Assembly: GCA_027563935.2 (NCBI GenBank)
Contig: CM050454.1
Coordinates: 46,962,596-47,026,595 of the forward strand
Direction of reading: 5' to 3'
From: Costus lasius
Lineage: Eukaryota > Streptophyta > Magnoliopsida > Zingiberales > Costaceae
Length of the DNA: 64,000 nt
The position numbers were made by a program, and so were the translations under genes. The notes below the pieces were generated by a model that saw only the letters and a list, made by a program, of their open reading frames with translations, was not told the origin of the DNA and made no database searches. Positions 11,901-23,158 of the stretch are shown here, piece after piece (within the stretch, counting starts at the first letter, position 1; every line of letters begins with the position of its first letter).

Positions 11901-12839
11901 TAGGTCCACCTCATGCTGTCCCACCTGCCTTCTTCTCTTGAGTTCCTGTACATTTGAACAAATGTGAACTCCACATGCAGTGTCCAACACCCATGATATC
12001 GAAGAAGAAAACATGACCTCAGTCACGAATATACCTGAGCCAGAAGCGAAGCTTCCCCTCTTATCTCCTTGGAGCGCTTTACAGTCCTTTTTCCAGTGAC
12101 CCAGCTGGCCACAGTGGAAACACCTGTATTCCTTAGACCGCTTCACCTTCTGCTTCAGAGCCTTGCTGTAATTCTTGACCGGGGCCTTGCCCTTCTTCCC
12201 CTTCTTCTTGTTCCTTGAAGGAACCATCAAGACAGAGGTCGAAGGCTTACCCTTCAGAGTCTCCTCAGTGGTCAAGAGCATATTCAGCAGCTCTGCCGGA
12301 GTACAATCGATTTTGTTCATATTAAAATTAATAATGAACGCGTCGAATGATGGCGGGAGAGACTGCAGAATAATGTCCACAGCAAGCTCCTGGTTGATGG
12401 TGTGCCCCAGTTTCTCCCGAGCCTCCTTGTGCCCAATCATCTTGAGCACGTGAGCTCCCACTGGGCTCCCTTCAGCCAGTTTGCTCTGAAAGAAGAGCTT
12501 AGTCAAATTATAGCGTTCAGTCCTCGCCTGTGCAGCATACAGCATCTTGAGGTTTGCTATAATCTGTATAGCTGACATATCCTCATGCTGACGCTGCAGC
12601 GGTGGCGTCATAGACGCTAGCATCAGGCAAGCGACATCAATGCTATCATTGACGTGCTTTTCATAGGCTTCCCGAACCGCCCTTGCGGCGTTCGGAGCGG
12701 GCTGCGGCGGTATTGCCGTCTCGAGGACATACAGTTTCCTCTCTGCCTTAAGAACGATCTTAAGGTGTCCAAACCAGTCAGAGAAGTTTGGCCCAGCAAA
12801 CTTCTCCCTTTCCAGTAGGGATCGCACATTGAAGTTCAT
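8958..12839 (-). CDS. gag-pol: A3: intact gag-pol polyprotein (1293 aa)
   Basis: Single-frame copia polyprotein with no stop. Order: Gag capsid-like region (about aa 1-225), basic tract, CCHC zinc knuckle (C240, C243, H248, C253), aspartic protease with LDTAC at D286, integrase with an HHCC zinc site starting at H420/H425 and CKACLMGKM, then a DD(35)E core (HSDVCGPF, FTDDFSRYGY, NGVSERRNR), a linker rich in acidic residues, reverse transcriptase with YVDD at Y967-D970, and RNase H (DASFQSD, STTEAEYVAASEASKEAVW, CDNTGAI). The protease triad reads DTA rather than the commoner DTG or DSG. The same form is seen in A4 and A5, so it is a family trait. The start chosen is the first ATG, 21 nt after an acceptor-like TAG. 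Ends LRFLNH just before the PPT. Confidence 0.95.
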   Translation of the reverse strand: MNFNVRSLLEREKFAGPNFSDWFGHLKIVLKAERKLYVLETAIPPQPAPNAARAVREAYEKHVNDSIDVACLMLASMTPPLQRQHEDMSAIQIIANLKMLYAAQARTERYNLTKLFFQSKLAEGSPVGAHVLKMIGHKEAREKLGHTINQELAVDIILQSLPPSFDAFIINFNMNKIDCTPAELLNMLLTTEETLKGKPSTSVLMVPSRNKKKGKKGKAPVKNYSKALKQKVKRSKEYRCFHCGQLGHWKKDCKALQGDKRGSFASGSGIFVTEVMFSSSISWVLDTACGVHICSNVQELKRRRQVGQHEVDLRVGNGARVAAVAVGDYFISLPSGLVLELDNCYFVPSITKNIISIPALVRKGFSFECNISKCILSFDNIVYATGSINNGLYMLDMECSIQQIDIKKAKYADDSTLLWHSRLGHINEKRIKRLHDYGLLGSFSYEEIDTCKACLMGKMTKSPFSHKGQRASSLLDLIHSDVCGPFGKHARGGYQYFITFTDDFSRYGYVYLMRHKSESFDKFKEFKNEVQNQLGRNIKALRSDRGGEYLSHTFTDYLKECGIISQLTPPGTPQWNGVSERRNRTLLDMVRSMMSQTTLPYSFWGFALETAAKVLNRVPSKAVSKTPYELWYGKQPSLTFIRIWGCEAYVKKLASGKLESRSDKCIFVGYPKETKGYYFYDPKENKVFVARTAIFLEKEFLLQEASGREIKLDENPEEGQSDQVELDEPEPVERVIEQPEAQISREPRRSGRIRRQPERYDGVYIIDNDEPLTYADAVSGPESARWLEAMRAEMDSMSDNQVWDLVDPPPGVIPIGCKWIFKKKIDMDGNVVTYKGRLVAKGFKQIYGIDYDETFSPVAMFKSIRILFAIAAYYDYEIWQMDVKTAFLNGNLDEDVYMTQPEGFTNPSDRHKICKLKKSIYGLKQASRSWNIRFDESVTEFGFIKNEDDPCVYKRFSGSVITFLVLYVDDILIIGNDIPEMHAVKAWLRKCFQMKDLGEAAYVLGVKIYRDRSKRLLGLCQSTYIEKVLERFHLENSKRGYLPVRHGLNLSKSQCPQTQTEKDEMNNTPYASAIGSIMYAMLCTRPDVAYGLSVTSRYQSNPGMAHWIAVKNILKYLRRTKDMFLIYGGQEELSIEGYTDASFQSDQDDFRSQSGYVFSLNGGAVVWKSFKQSTVADSTTEAEYVAASEASKEAVWIRKFVRELGVVPSSADPLVIFCDNTGAIAQAKEPRSHQKSKHIQRRFHLIREIIDRGEIKICKVHTDDNLADPLTKPLAQQKHEKHCNNMGLRFLNH

Positions 12840-14653
12840 GGTGTTCGTTGCTGCAGGTATCTACAACAATGCAAGAACAGCAAGGTCAGTATCAATGTAT
12901 AAGAATCAATCAGGACTTAAGAAAGATTCTTTTTCTCACTATTTTCTCTGGCTTGAAAAATCCAGCAAAACAGCCCGAAAGAGTAGAACTCTTTTAGTGA
13001 GATGGGATCCAGATTTCACACTTGGTCTCCGCGTCCCGCTCAGGCGAGATAAGATGCACAGAGAGTACAAGCACTAATCTCTGGTAGGCAGTCCCTGCCA
13101 ATCGCCAACCCGTGCGATTCCCCTTCATCTGGGCAATCCAGCAGACTGTGCCAACTGAGTTGGTACAACACAGTCTCTGACCCCACAGATGGCTGCCTCC
13201 ATGTGCTACCATATGCGCCACATATGTAGGCTACACGGTCAAGCTGACCCGACCTACTCCCTGGACCACCATGTGCTATGCTGAGCAACGAGAAGGGATA
13301 AATCCCTACTCTGTAACACACAGGTGTAATCCCGCACCGTCTGAAGATAGATGGACGTGCCCACTGAGTGGGTACAACACGGCTCCAACGATAATCAGAA
13401 CAGTGAGGTTTCGCGTCAGAAGGCTTACGAGCTTGATATTTTAGCGTTGGATTTTAACGGTCTTTTATCTTCTTGCCTATCATGCAATTCCTATGGTGAT
13501 AGCAGAAGATAATTTAATCATGCAATTCTAATATATAAACAATAAAAGAAAGCATGAATCTTATGTGGTAAAAGCCCATAGCCCTAGTGAGACCTTAACC
13601 TAACTTAAGTCTTCACTTGCTCTTCATGGGTCTTTAGCTGCTCATCAGGACCAAACCAGGGCCCAAGCGCCATGTGCAGGTCTGGTGCGCCCACCAGGAA
13701 TATGCGCCAGGTCCTAGGGTCGAACCCTAGACCTCCCACCTGGTCAAGCCACTTGCTGCATGCGCCTCTGCCAAGAGTGCTCTGTGCTCTTGTCTAATTA
13801 AATTACAAATTTAACTATCTAGACAAGATTGACGCGCAGGTCAATAACATTTTATAAATTAAAGCAATGTGATGCGCAGATCACAATAATTAATTTACAA
13901 ATTTAACTCCCAGGCACGCAGGCCCCAGCACAGCACACAAATAATAACGGGCAGCCCACATAAGACTAAATAGACACACATATGCATCAATCAACAACCA
14001 TGTGATCCATCATAAAAATTAAAATTTTTGAAAACCCCATAGGATCAATTTTAATTTTCTCTTATTTGCCCTACAACCTTACAACGGTCCATTACTAGGG
14101 ATCCACTCATCCAACCTAGTCAGATCCACTGCCCTTGCATGCACCAAGTCCTAACTGACTTGCGTCGACCATAAGGTCAACTATGCATGCGCCAGGGCTG
14201 AACATCCACACTGAGGTCTGGCAAACGGGCGTGACCCCGGGCCTAACTCAGGTGCGTTCATTAATCGTCTCAATCAGACATCGCTACACGCCTGTATGCA
14301 GTCGACCTATAGCCACCATAGGCTTGCGCCAAGGTGCTATCTGGTCGACCCATTCAGGCTGTCAGATAGTCTGATCAGACTGTTGGATCTAAACTAGGGG
14401 TGACTTCAACCCTAATAACCCGTCTAAGGGTTTATAGCAGGGCCTTAGATCTAGTGTTAGGCGCGCATGTAAATTAGGGTTTTTAAGAAAAACACAAAGC
14501 ATGCGCTAACAACAATGCGCCAATGATAACATACTTCAAGTTTCGCATGTACAAAAACTTAAAGAAAAACGCATGTAAACGAGATCTAAGCATGTACACG
14601 CAAACATGGATCACATAAGGCATCAAGCAATCAAAATAACATACATTAACTTT
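12840..14653 (-). mobile_element. A3: untranslated leader
   Basis: Non-coding leader between PBS and gag, on the minus strand. It ends in an acceptor-like motif (reverse complement of CTACAACAAT at 12861). Small ORFs in it are not conserved in frame among copies. Confidence 0.82.
13151..13372 (-). other. A3: paired leader palindromes
   Basis: On the plus strand CCAACTGAGTTGG at 13151-13163 and CCCACTGAGTGGG at 13360-13372. Same sequences (reverse complemented) and nearly the same spacing as in the other leaders. Confidence 0.6.
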
Positions 14654-14665
14654 GCTCTGATACCA
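14654..14665 (-). other. A3: primer-binding site (initiator tRNA-Met)
   Basis: GCTCTGATACCA on the plus strand is the reverse complement of TGGTATCAGAGC, two bases from the 5' LTR. Confidence 0.92.
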
Positions 14666-14667
14666 AT

Positions 14668-16366
14668 TGAAAGTGCCCCTTAGATTAGGGGGGTCCCCTT
14701 CTTGAGGGAGCAAAAAACCCTAAAGTGATGGCGCATAAAATTTTGACTTGCGGAAACTAGGGTTTATAGGATCGACTTGCATGTTAAAAGATCAACTTAA
14801 TGAAAAGCTATTTAAGATGATGCAAAACGATCATACCATCGCCATGGAGTAGATGTCGCCTTGGAAGCTAAAGTCGCAAGTGCCACTTCTCCAAAGTCTC
14901 GCACACAAGAGGATGAAGGCAAACTCTTTGTTGCTCCTTGTGCTAGCAAGGGTTCAAAGAATCCTTGATCGAATGAGAAAGGGATGGAGATCTTTTTTCT
15001 TGGCCGAATCCTCCTCAACCTTCAAGCGTCGCCACACACCACGTGAGTCGAGAGGAATCAGTTCAAGTGGCAAGAATAGAGATTACTCTAATCGGACGAG
15101 AGCCCCCCACCAAGTGGAGATCATGGTTACTAAAAATAGTAACCACTCACCGCCCCATATGTTCACGCCAAGTGAACTTGTCGCCAAGCCTTGAACCATG
15201 CGCTCATTCCATGAGCGGTTCATTTCGGTTTGGTCCAAGACCAATAAATCCAAGTATTATGGTCTAGATCTTAAATAAACCCTAAGGTTCCCGATCTAAC
15301 CGTCGATCTCCTTGATGCTCCTGATCTGACCGATCTGGCATCTATTCTCTCGATCGAAGCTTACCGATCTCAAGCTCTAATCAATCAAACATGATCAGAC
15401 CAGATCTCACTCACAATCAGAGATTAAATCCCTTTAAACTGAACCTGAACAATTCAGTCCACACGATCTGACTTAAGTAAGCCATATCATCAAATTGTGC
15501 GACCCTGAGGGTTTCCTTTAAATGTCGGTAACGATAATTCTCATTATCACGATCAGTGAGGGGTATCTAGCAACACATCACTGTCTCCCGATATAGAGGA
15601 AAGAGTCTTCCAAGACTACACCCAAACCACAGCACAAGTGTGAATCATTTCACAAGGCATGCATATTTCCTTTGCCACTGGATGTTCTTATTGGACAAGC
15701 CTGTCAAGCTCGTAACTCCAATATGATGAGCATGATTAGATCAGATGAACACTGTCACCTGGGTATGGCCATACACTCTCTCAATCATCTCATCCAGGGG
15801 GCCCCTTTAGAACATCACACTCCTTAAACAAGGAGACGGCAATCCTATGTCTATCACTAGTGCCCTAACCTGACTCAAGCTCATCATCCAAGATAGTCTA
15901 TAATCATTATGTTTCAAATGATATTGAACTACCTCAAAACAATGACAATCATCATTTAGAAACACAAGTGATCTCAAGTCAGAGGAAATGTGCCACTTGT
16001 TGCAATCAAGGAATATTCATATTGCGACAAACAATTGAACATCCTAGTAGGGTCTGTCCAGTACATCCAATGTACCCATGAGTCTACATCTTATTCCATG
16101 CTCGAAGCATCCTACAAGATTAGACTACATATTAGTCTTATCCATATCAAGGTTGTCTCATGTTCACCAAGATACATCGACTAAGGACATAATAGCATAT
16201 CAGCCTAGCTGAACAGCTTTTGAGACATTATTCAGAAGAACATATATAGCAGCAGACAATGTAGCTAACTGAATAACAACCATGCCTTTAAACATAACAG
16301 TTTATTACATGATACTGATACATTCCCATAGGCCTCAAACATTAGCCTTAAGGGCATACCCCAACA
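14668..16366 (-). mobile_element. A3: 5' LTR
   Basis: 1699 bp, same length as the left copy, with TG...CA ends. It should hold the promoter. A TATA-like TTTATAT-type stretch lies just upstream of the GGGAGACAGTGATG block in the element sense, but I cannot fix a transcription start. Confidence 0.93.
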
Positions 16367-16371
16367 GTCCA
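16367..16371 (+). repeat. Right TSD of A3 (GTCCA)
   Basis: Matches 7234-7238 exactly. Confidence 0.92.
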
Positions 16372-19012
16372 ATGGGAGCTCACGTACTCAAGATGATTGG
16401 GTACAAGGAGGCTCTAGAGAAACTGGGACACACCATCAATCAGGAACTTGTTGTAGACATTATCCTGTAGTCTCTCCCGGCCTCTTTCGATCCGTTCATC
16501 ATTAATTTTAATATGAACAAGATCGACTGTACTCCGGCAGAGTTACTGAACATGCTCTGCACCACAGAGCAGACTCTTGAGAAGGGAAAGCCTTCATCCT
16601 CTGTCTTGATGGTTCCTTCAAGGAATAAGAAGAAGGGGAAGTAGGGCAAAACCCCTATCAAGAGCTACAACAAGGCTTTGAAACAAAAGGTGAAGCGGTC
16701 AAAGGACAACAGATGTTTCCACTGTGGCCAGCTGGGTCACTGGAAGAAGGACTGTAAAGCGCTCCAAGGAGAGAAGAAGGGAAGCAAGCCTTTCACTTCT
16801 GGCTCAGGTATTTACGTGACTGAAGTCATGGTAGCTTCTTCTATTTCATGGGTGTTGGACACTGTATGTGGAGTTCACATTTGTTCAAATGTGCAGGAAC
16901 TCAAGAGAAGAAGACAGGTGGGACAGCATGAGGTGGACCTACGAGTTGGAAACGGGGCACGGGTTGCTGCTGTTGCTGTAGGAGAATATCACATCTCTTT
17001 ACCATCTGGTTTTGTATTAGAACTTGACAATTGTTATTTCGTACCGAGCATAACTAAGAATATTATCTCTATTCCTGCTCTTGTCAGGAAAGGTTTTTCT
17101 TTTGAATGCAAAACTTTAAAGTGTTGTATTTCGTTTGATAATATTGTTTATGCTACCGGGTCGATTAACAATGGGTTATTCATGTTGGACATGGAATGTT
17201 CTGTACAACAAATTGATAACAAGAAAGCCAAGTATGCTGATGACAACACCTTGCTTTGGCATAGTCGTTTAGGTCATATTAACAAGAAGCGCATTAAGCG
17301 GTTGCATGAACGTGGACTGCTGGGATCATTCTCCTATGAGGAGCTTGATACATGCAAAGCTTGTTTAATGGGTAAAATGACGAAGACTCCTTTTTCTAAT
17401 AAAGGTCAAAGGGCTTCAGATTTACTTGACCTTATTCACAGTGATGTGTGTGGGCCTTTTAGTAAACATGCGAGAGGTGGCTATTTATACTTCATTACTT
17501 TTACTGATGATTTCAGTAGGTATGGTTATGTCTATTTAATGAGACATAAGAGTGAATCTTTTGACAAGTTCAAAGAGTTCAAAAATGAAGTACAAAATCA
17601 GTTAGGCCGAAATATCAAGGCACTTCGTTCAGATCGAGGTGGGGAATACTTGAGTCGTGAGTTTACTGACTATCTGAAGGAGTGTGGGATTATCTCACAG
17701 CTCACTCCGCCAGGAACACCGCAATGGAATGGTGTGTCCGAAAGGAGAAATAGAACCTTATTGGATATGGTTCGTTCAATGATGAGTCAGGCTACTCTAC
17801 CTTACTCCTTTTGGGGATTTGCACTGGAAACAGCTGCAAAGGTGCTAAACCGAGTGCCATCCAAGGCTGTTTTATGGACACCATATGAGTTATGGTATGG
17901 GAAACAGCCGAGCTTGACATTTATAAAAATCTGGGGTTGCGAGGCTTATGTCAAAAAGCTCGCCTCTGGGAAACTAGAGAGCAGATCAGATAAATGTATC
18001 TTTGTCGGTTACCCTAAAGAAACTTAGGGTTATTATTTCTATGATCCCAAGGAGAACAAAGTATTTGTTGCTCGAACGGCTATTTTTCTTGAGAAGGAAT
18101 TTCTTCTGCAAGAGGCCAGTGGGAGAGAAATAAAGCTGGATGAAAATCCAGAAGCGGGACAAAGTAATCAAGTTCAGTTGGATGAGCCTGAGCCAACAGA
18201 TCAGGTTACTGAGCAACCTGATGCTCAGATATCACGGGAACCACGTAGATCGGGAAGGATCCGTCGTCAGCCTGAGCGCTATGACGGAGTCTACATCATT
18301 AATGATGAACCCCTCACTTATGCGGATGCGGTCAATGGACCGGAATCAGTAAGATGGCTTGAAGCTATGCGAGCCGAAATGGACTCCATGTCAGATAACC
18401 AAGTCTGGGATTTGGTTGATCAGCCTCAGGGAGTAATCCCTATAGGCTGTAAGTGGATCTTCAAAAAGAAGAAAGACATGGATGGTAACGTAGTTACCTA
18501 TAAGGGCAGGCTAGTTGCGAAAGGTTTCAAACAAATCTACGGGATAGATTATGATGAAACTTTCTCTCCTGTAGCCATGTTCAAGTTCATTCGAATTATT
18601 CTCGCGATAGCTGCATATTATGATTATGAGATCTAGCAAATGGATGTGAAGACCGCTTTTCTTAATGGAAAACTGGAAGAGGATGTGTATATGACACAGC
18701 CTGAAGGTTTCATCAATCCATAAGAACGTCATAAAATATGCAAATTAAAGAAGTCCATTTATGGACTAAAACAAGCATCGAGAAGCTGGAATATTCGTTT
18801 TGATGAATCAGTTTGTGAATTTGGTTTCATAAAAAATGAAGATGACCCGTGTGTATATAAAAGGTTTAGTGGGAGCGTGATTACTTTCCTAGTCCTCTAC
18901 GTCGATGATATCTTAATCATTGGAAACGATATTCCTGAACTGCATGCAGTCAAAGCATGGTTAAGAAAATGTTTCCAGATGAAATATTTGGGAGAAGCAG
19001 CCTATGTATTAA
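16372..19012 (+). pseudogene. gag-pol: A2: gag-pol, second part, five stops, truncated in RT
   Basis: Resumes gag exactly where A3 broke it and runs in a single frame through zinc knuckle (CFHCGQLGHWKKDC), protease, integrase and RT including YVDD. There are no frameshifts, only nonsense codons: TAG 16468, TAG 16642, TAG 18025, TAG 18634, TAA 18721. The protease motif reads DTVC instead of DTAC. Homology ends after LGEAAYVL near 19012. The rest of RT, RNase H and the 3' LTR are absent from the window. Confidence 0.9.
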
Positions 19013-19800
19013 CATCGCATGACATCCCCATAATCAACATCAGCTGGTGTGTGGGACACATCATCGCATGACAATCCCTTGGCCACCATTGGCCTTGGTT
19101 GGTGCTGTGGAAGCTGCGATAACACGCTTCAACCACGTGACTTCTATAATGCATGTGTCTCTGCTAAGGAGACGAGCAACCTGAGCCGTGCGGTTCTTGT
19201 TGGACGAATCCAACTCTGTCGATATCTTTGGAGCAATGCTCCCATATTCAACAGTCTCCACCAGCACCTTGATGCTGTGGTCATTTGTGATTATTGTATG
19301 ATTACTGCCGCAAAATAAGGTACAATGTTGGTGTACAAGTTGGAACATGCAGACCCTAACATCTGATATGAAGCTATCACGCCCTTAATTATGCTAATAA
19401 AATTTTAAATATTTATGAGTGAGCCAATGCTTGACACGCACCCAAGCGTGCCTATGCAGGGGCTACGCGGCTGAAACTGTATACACTGACATGATCAGCA
19501 TGAGCATGTCCCCGACATGCTCCTCAGCCTATCCAATGTGGCCACCTAGCCATTCATCTCGACAAATCATAGATTGCTATGCGTCTGCTGAGGACTGCTG
19601 CATGATCTAGCTTCAGAGTACAACTGTGCACAAGACTGGAGACTCGACGCTTGCGCAGTGCACGTACGAGTTCAGTACACCCAAAAAGACAATAGTTCCA
19701 CATATAGGTGGTAGCGCACACACGCACAAAGAATGACGTCATGTAGGAAACTGGGTACATGACCAAACTCCGATAGGATCGCATGCAGGTGGTCGCACTC
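19013..19800. other. Unassigned DNA between A2 and a solo LTR
   Basis: Sharp switch from copia RT to unrelated sequence with higher CpG content than its neighbours. A minus-strand frame of 95 codons (19061-19348) reads like protein but I recognise no family, and neighbouring frames do not extend it. It lies on the same substrate as 21459 onward, since the solo LTR between them has a perfect TSD. Confidence 0.4.
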
Positions 19801-19805
19801 ACTCG
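19801..19805. repeat. Left TSD of solo LTR (ACTCG)
   Basis: ACTCG, repeated exactly at 21454-21458. Confidence 0.85.
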
Positions 19806-21453
19806 TGTAAGTAACCCTAGGTCACATGCGCATCTAGAGTGTGCAGCGGCGGAAATGCTAGGTTTCAAAATCGCTTGACTTAAACATATGATCAACTTTT
19901 AACAACTTGTATAGAACAAGTGAGGATGTTACCATGGCCATGAGCGGCGGCTTGGAAGAAGAAAGGGGCGAATGCCTCTTCTCCAAAGGAATCACACACA
20001 GGATGAGACAGGCCTCCTTCCTTGCGCTCCTTGTGCTAGCAAGTCACCAAGGTTTCTTTTGTCGTGTGAAGAGATGTCTCTTTCTTTGCTGGGCAAACTC
20101 CCTCTCTTGGCGTGAAGACAAACCAAAGACGAGAGCAAGAGAACAAGGGGCGAGCGGCGTTCTTACGTTCGAAAACGTGGGAGGTTTTTCCAAAAAGAAA
20201 AACGCCTTCCAAAAATAGTAAGCACTTAACTCCCCATGAAGCCATCGATTGAACCAACCAAAACTTGTCTCTTAATTGAACCATGCGTTCACTAAGTGAA
20301 CCGGTTCAATTCCATTTGGTTCAAGGACCAAATCGAACCAGCTCTGGTTATGATCTCTTTGAACCAAATGGCTCAAGATCTAACCACACATCTCTTGACC
20401 CTCTTGATCTCTTCGATCAAGCATCAATTCTCCCGATCGAAGCTTACCGATCACATGCCCTAATCAATCAAACATGATCAGACTAGATCTCACTTCCGAT
20501 CAGAGTTTAAATTGCTTTAAACTGAACTAGAACAATTCAGTCCACACGATCTGACATAAGTAAGCCATATCATCAAATTGTGCGACCCTAAGGGTTTCCT
20601 TCATTGTCGGTAACGATAACATATGTTATCACGATCAGAGAGGGGTATCTAGCAACACATCACTGTCTCCCGATATGAAGGAAAGAGTCTTCCAAGACTA
20701 CTCCCAAACCATAGCACAAGTGTGAATCCAATTCACTCAGTATACATGTTCCCTTTGCCACTGGATGTTCTCGTTGGACAAGCCTGTCAAGCCAGTAATT
20801 CCAACACAATGAGAATGGTTAGATCAGATGAACATAGTCATCTGGGTATGGCCATACACTTTCTCAACCATCTCATCTGGAGGGGGCCCCAGTAGAACAT
20901 CACACTGCAACTAGGAGAGGCAATCCTTTATCTATCACCAGTGTCCTAACATGACTCATGCCCACTATCCAAGATAATCCTTAACCATTATCTTTCAAAT
21001 GATATTGAAGTACCTCAAGACAATGCCAATCATCACTTAGTAACACAAGTGATCTCAAGTCAGAGGGAATATACCACTTGCTTGCTTATAAGGACTTATT
21101 CACATTGTGACAAACAATTTAATATCCTAAGTAGGGTCAGTCCAGTACATCCAATGCACCTATGTGTCTAAATCTTATTCCATGCTCGTAGCATCCTATA
21201 AGACCAGAACACATATTAGTCTCAATCATATCAAGGCTGTCTCATGTTCACCAAGATATCTCGACTAAGGACAACTCTGAATGTCAGCAAAGCTGAACAT
21301 CATTGAGACATTACTCAGAGGTATACATACAGCAGCAGACAATGCAACAATCTGAATAACAACAATTTCCTTTATAAACATATACTCAGTTTATACATGA
21401 TACTGATAATAACCCAAGGCCTCAAACATTAGCCTTAAGGGCATACCCCAACA
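19806..21453 (-). mobile_element. Solo family A LTR
   Basis: 1648-bp LTR with plus-strand ends TGTAAGTAACCC and CCCCAACA, flanked by perfect ACTCG duplications and no internal sequence. This is the signature of intra-element LTR-LTR recombination. It carries the conserved blocks of family A in reverse. Confidence 0.9.
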
Positions 21454-21458
21454 ACTCG

Positions 21459-22440
21459 CTCACCCAAAGGGGATGACTCGCAGACATCCAGCACAAAGCA
21501 TTTGGCACACGCCGGGAAATATTACACAAGGCTGGCACCCATGACCAGAGCACAAAGAGGGTGAGGAGACACTGACCGAGAGAGACGGCTCGGTCGAGAG
21601 CACGAAGCTCGAGGAGTCAGGGTGGGAGATACACCGGCCGAGGGTAGAAGATTGGCTAGGAACAAGAACCGCATACGGAACCTATGGGAGGCACGTGCAT
21701 GAAAATTGAGGTAGTGAACCGGTAGTCAAAGTTTTCCTGGGCTCACACAGCCTCGTTGGAACCAAAGGCGGCACCAGCGAACTTGCAGAAGTCACCGGAT
21801 GCTAGCCAAAAGGGGAAGCTGCATCCCCAGTTCACCGGACAACGCCGGAAAGGGGAGCCGAAGCCCCCAGCCTCGCCGGCCATCCACATTCTCGCCGATG
21901 GAAGCCTACCCACCGGACGAAACTGGAGCGAGAGGAGGTAAGAAAAGTACCTCGACTGACGTCTGCCGCCGGCTCCACCACCGGTGATGCTGAAGAGGAA
22001 GGAGGAAGAAGGAAAGGGGAAGATCCTGTTGCGTCCCTAACTACTGCACCCACACCCACCGAGAAGCCATAGGAGCCGCCGCCGCCACCACCGGTAGCCA
22101 CTCCCCGGTAGCCACTCACCGGTAGCCACTCGATGGCAAGGGAGGAAGATCAAGGGAGAAGGGAGAGGGGGCTACTGCCGCCATCGCTGCGCAATCCCGT
22201 CGAACCCACACAAGTGGACGAAGCATTGTTGCCCTAATTTTGCGTCGCACGTGATTTTCCCAGTTGCTACTCCAAATGGAGCTCCGTGTGCCGAATAGGT
22301 CTGGACTGCGACCAAACCCGCGAACGCACCTAATCTGCTAGCCGCTACCACTGGACTGGGCCGCGACTGGGCTTAGGACATGCACGCATGCGGCCTAATC
22401 TGGAAACAGACCTAACACTTTTCTCTTTATGCATTGCATA
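21459..22440 (-). mobile_element. GC-rich block, probably interior of a C-type (Athila/Tat-like) element
   Basis: GC-rich and CCG/CGG-rich DNA followed on the right by AT-rich DNA and then the conserved GGGTTGCCTCC hairpin. The same order is seen in the C element at 32800-34500. Its short open frames (for example 21832-22119) are compositional and match nothing I recognise. Confidence 0.45.
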
Positions 22441-22872
22441 TCCCTTTTTCTCTCTCTTTTGGTCACGACTAAGATTGTGTTCATGGGTGTGACCGTGATT
22501 CCTAGTCTAAGAAAATTTTTTGAAAATTCCTAAAAATAGATTAGTTTATTTACATTAGGAATATGGAGTTAGTTTCTATAAATTATATTTGCAAAGATAC
22601 ATATTACAACACTAATAAAATAAAAATTAAAATAAGAAAAGAAATTTGGGTTGCCTCCTAAAAAGTGCTTCTTATGATTATTAGCTTGATCGAAGTTTAG
22701 TTAGCATGGTTAAGCTGGTGGATCTGTTCCACAGTAGGTAGCCTACAATCTTCTCCTTTTTTGCCTTCCTAAAAGGTTGCTCACCAAATTAAATATCAGG
22801 AAATCTAGGAAGGGTTCTTTAGTAATTATATTCAACATACAAAAATAAGAGGTAGGACTTTTCAATTATTGG
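22441..22872 (-). mobile_element. C-type element leader fragment with GGGTTGCCTCC motif
   Basis: AT-rich stretch, then TTTGGGTTGCCTCCTAAAAAGTGC near 22648, followed by a TAGCTTGATCGAAG stretch and a GTGGATCTG stretch. The two other C elements have the same string of motifs near 34472 and 60604. Here the hairpin's right arm is mutated. It is cut on the right by a family B LTR. Confidence 0.6.
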
Positions 22873-23158
22873 TGTTTATGCCCTTAGACCCGTTGTTGGT
22901 CTATCTTGTGTACTGCTTGACAATGATATTTTATTTATATCATTATGGCATTGTCGTTATTATGCTATGTTTACATCTGCATCTATGTACATCAACATGA
23001 TAATGTCCCTGGAGACAGATTTCATCTAAGCTCAAACTTATGTCTCCCAGTCAAATACTTGAGTGGATAAGGAATAGCTGTGGTACATGTGAGACTAGTA
23101 TATGGGCTGGTTAGGCATGAGATGCTAACACAGACATATGAGTATATTAGTAACGGAT
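22873..23158 (+). mobile_element. Family B copia LTR, plus copy, first part
   Basis: Begins TGTTTATGCCCTTAGACC, recognisably related to the TGTTGGGGTATGCCCTTAAG start of family A. It continues at 24337-24884 once the solo C LTR is removed. Confidence 0.7.

Larger units (their letters stand above)
7239..16366 (-). mobile_element. A3: complete Angela-like copia element
   Basis: A 9128-bp element with two 1699-bp LTRs, a perfect 5-bp TSD, an initiator tRNA-Met PBS, a PPT and one unbroken gag-pol frame. By eye I found a single difference between its LTRs (near 7614 versus 15043). It is inserted in reverse orientation in A2 gag. Of all elements in the window this is the only one with nothing visibly broken, so it is the best candidate for a recently active autonomous copy. 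Confidence 0.94.

Noticed and set aside
14654..14665. tRNA gene fragments suggested by PBS sequences
   Set aside because: Only the 12-18 bases complementary to the tRNA 3' end are present; no cloverleaf.
19061..19348. A host gene exon
   Set aside because: Protein-like, but no family recognised, no splice context, and it sits between transposon fragments. Kept only as unassigned DNA.
21756..22119. Pro/Gly/Ser-rich frames
   Set aside because: Low-complexity translation of CCG/CGG-rich DNA on both strands; no start context or domain.
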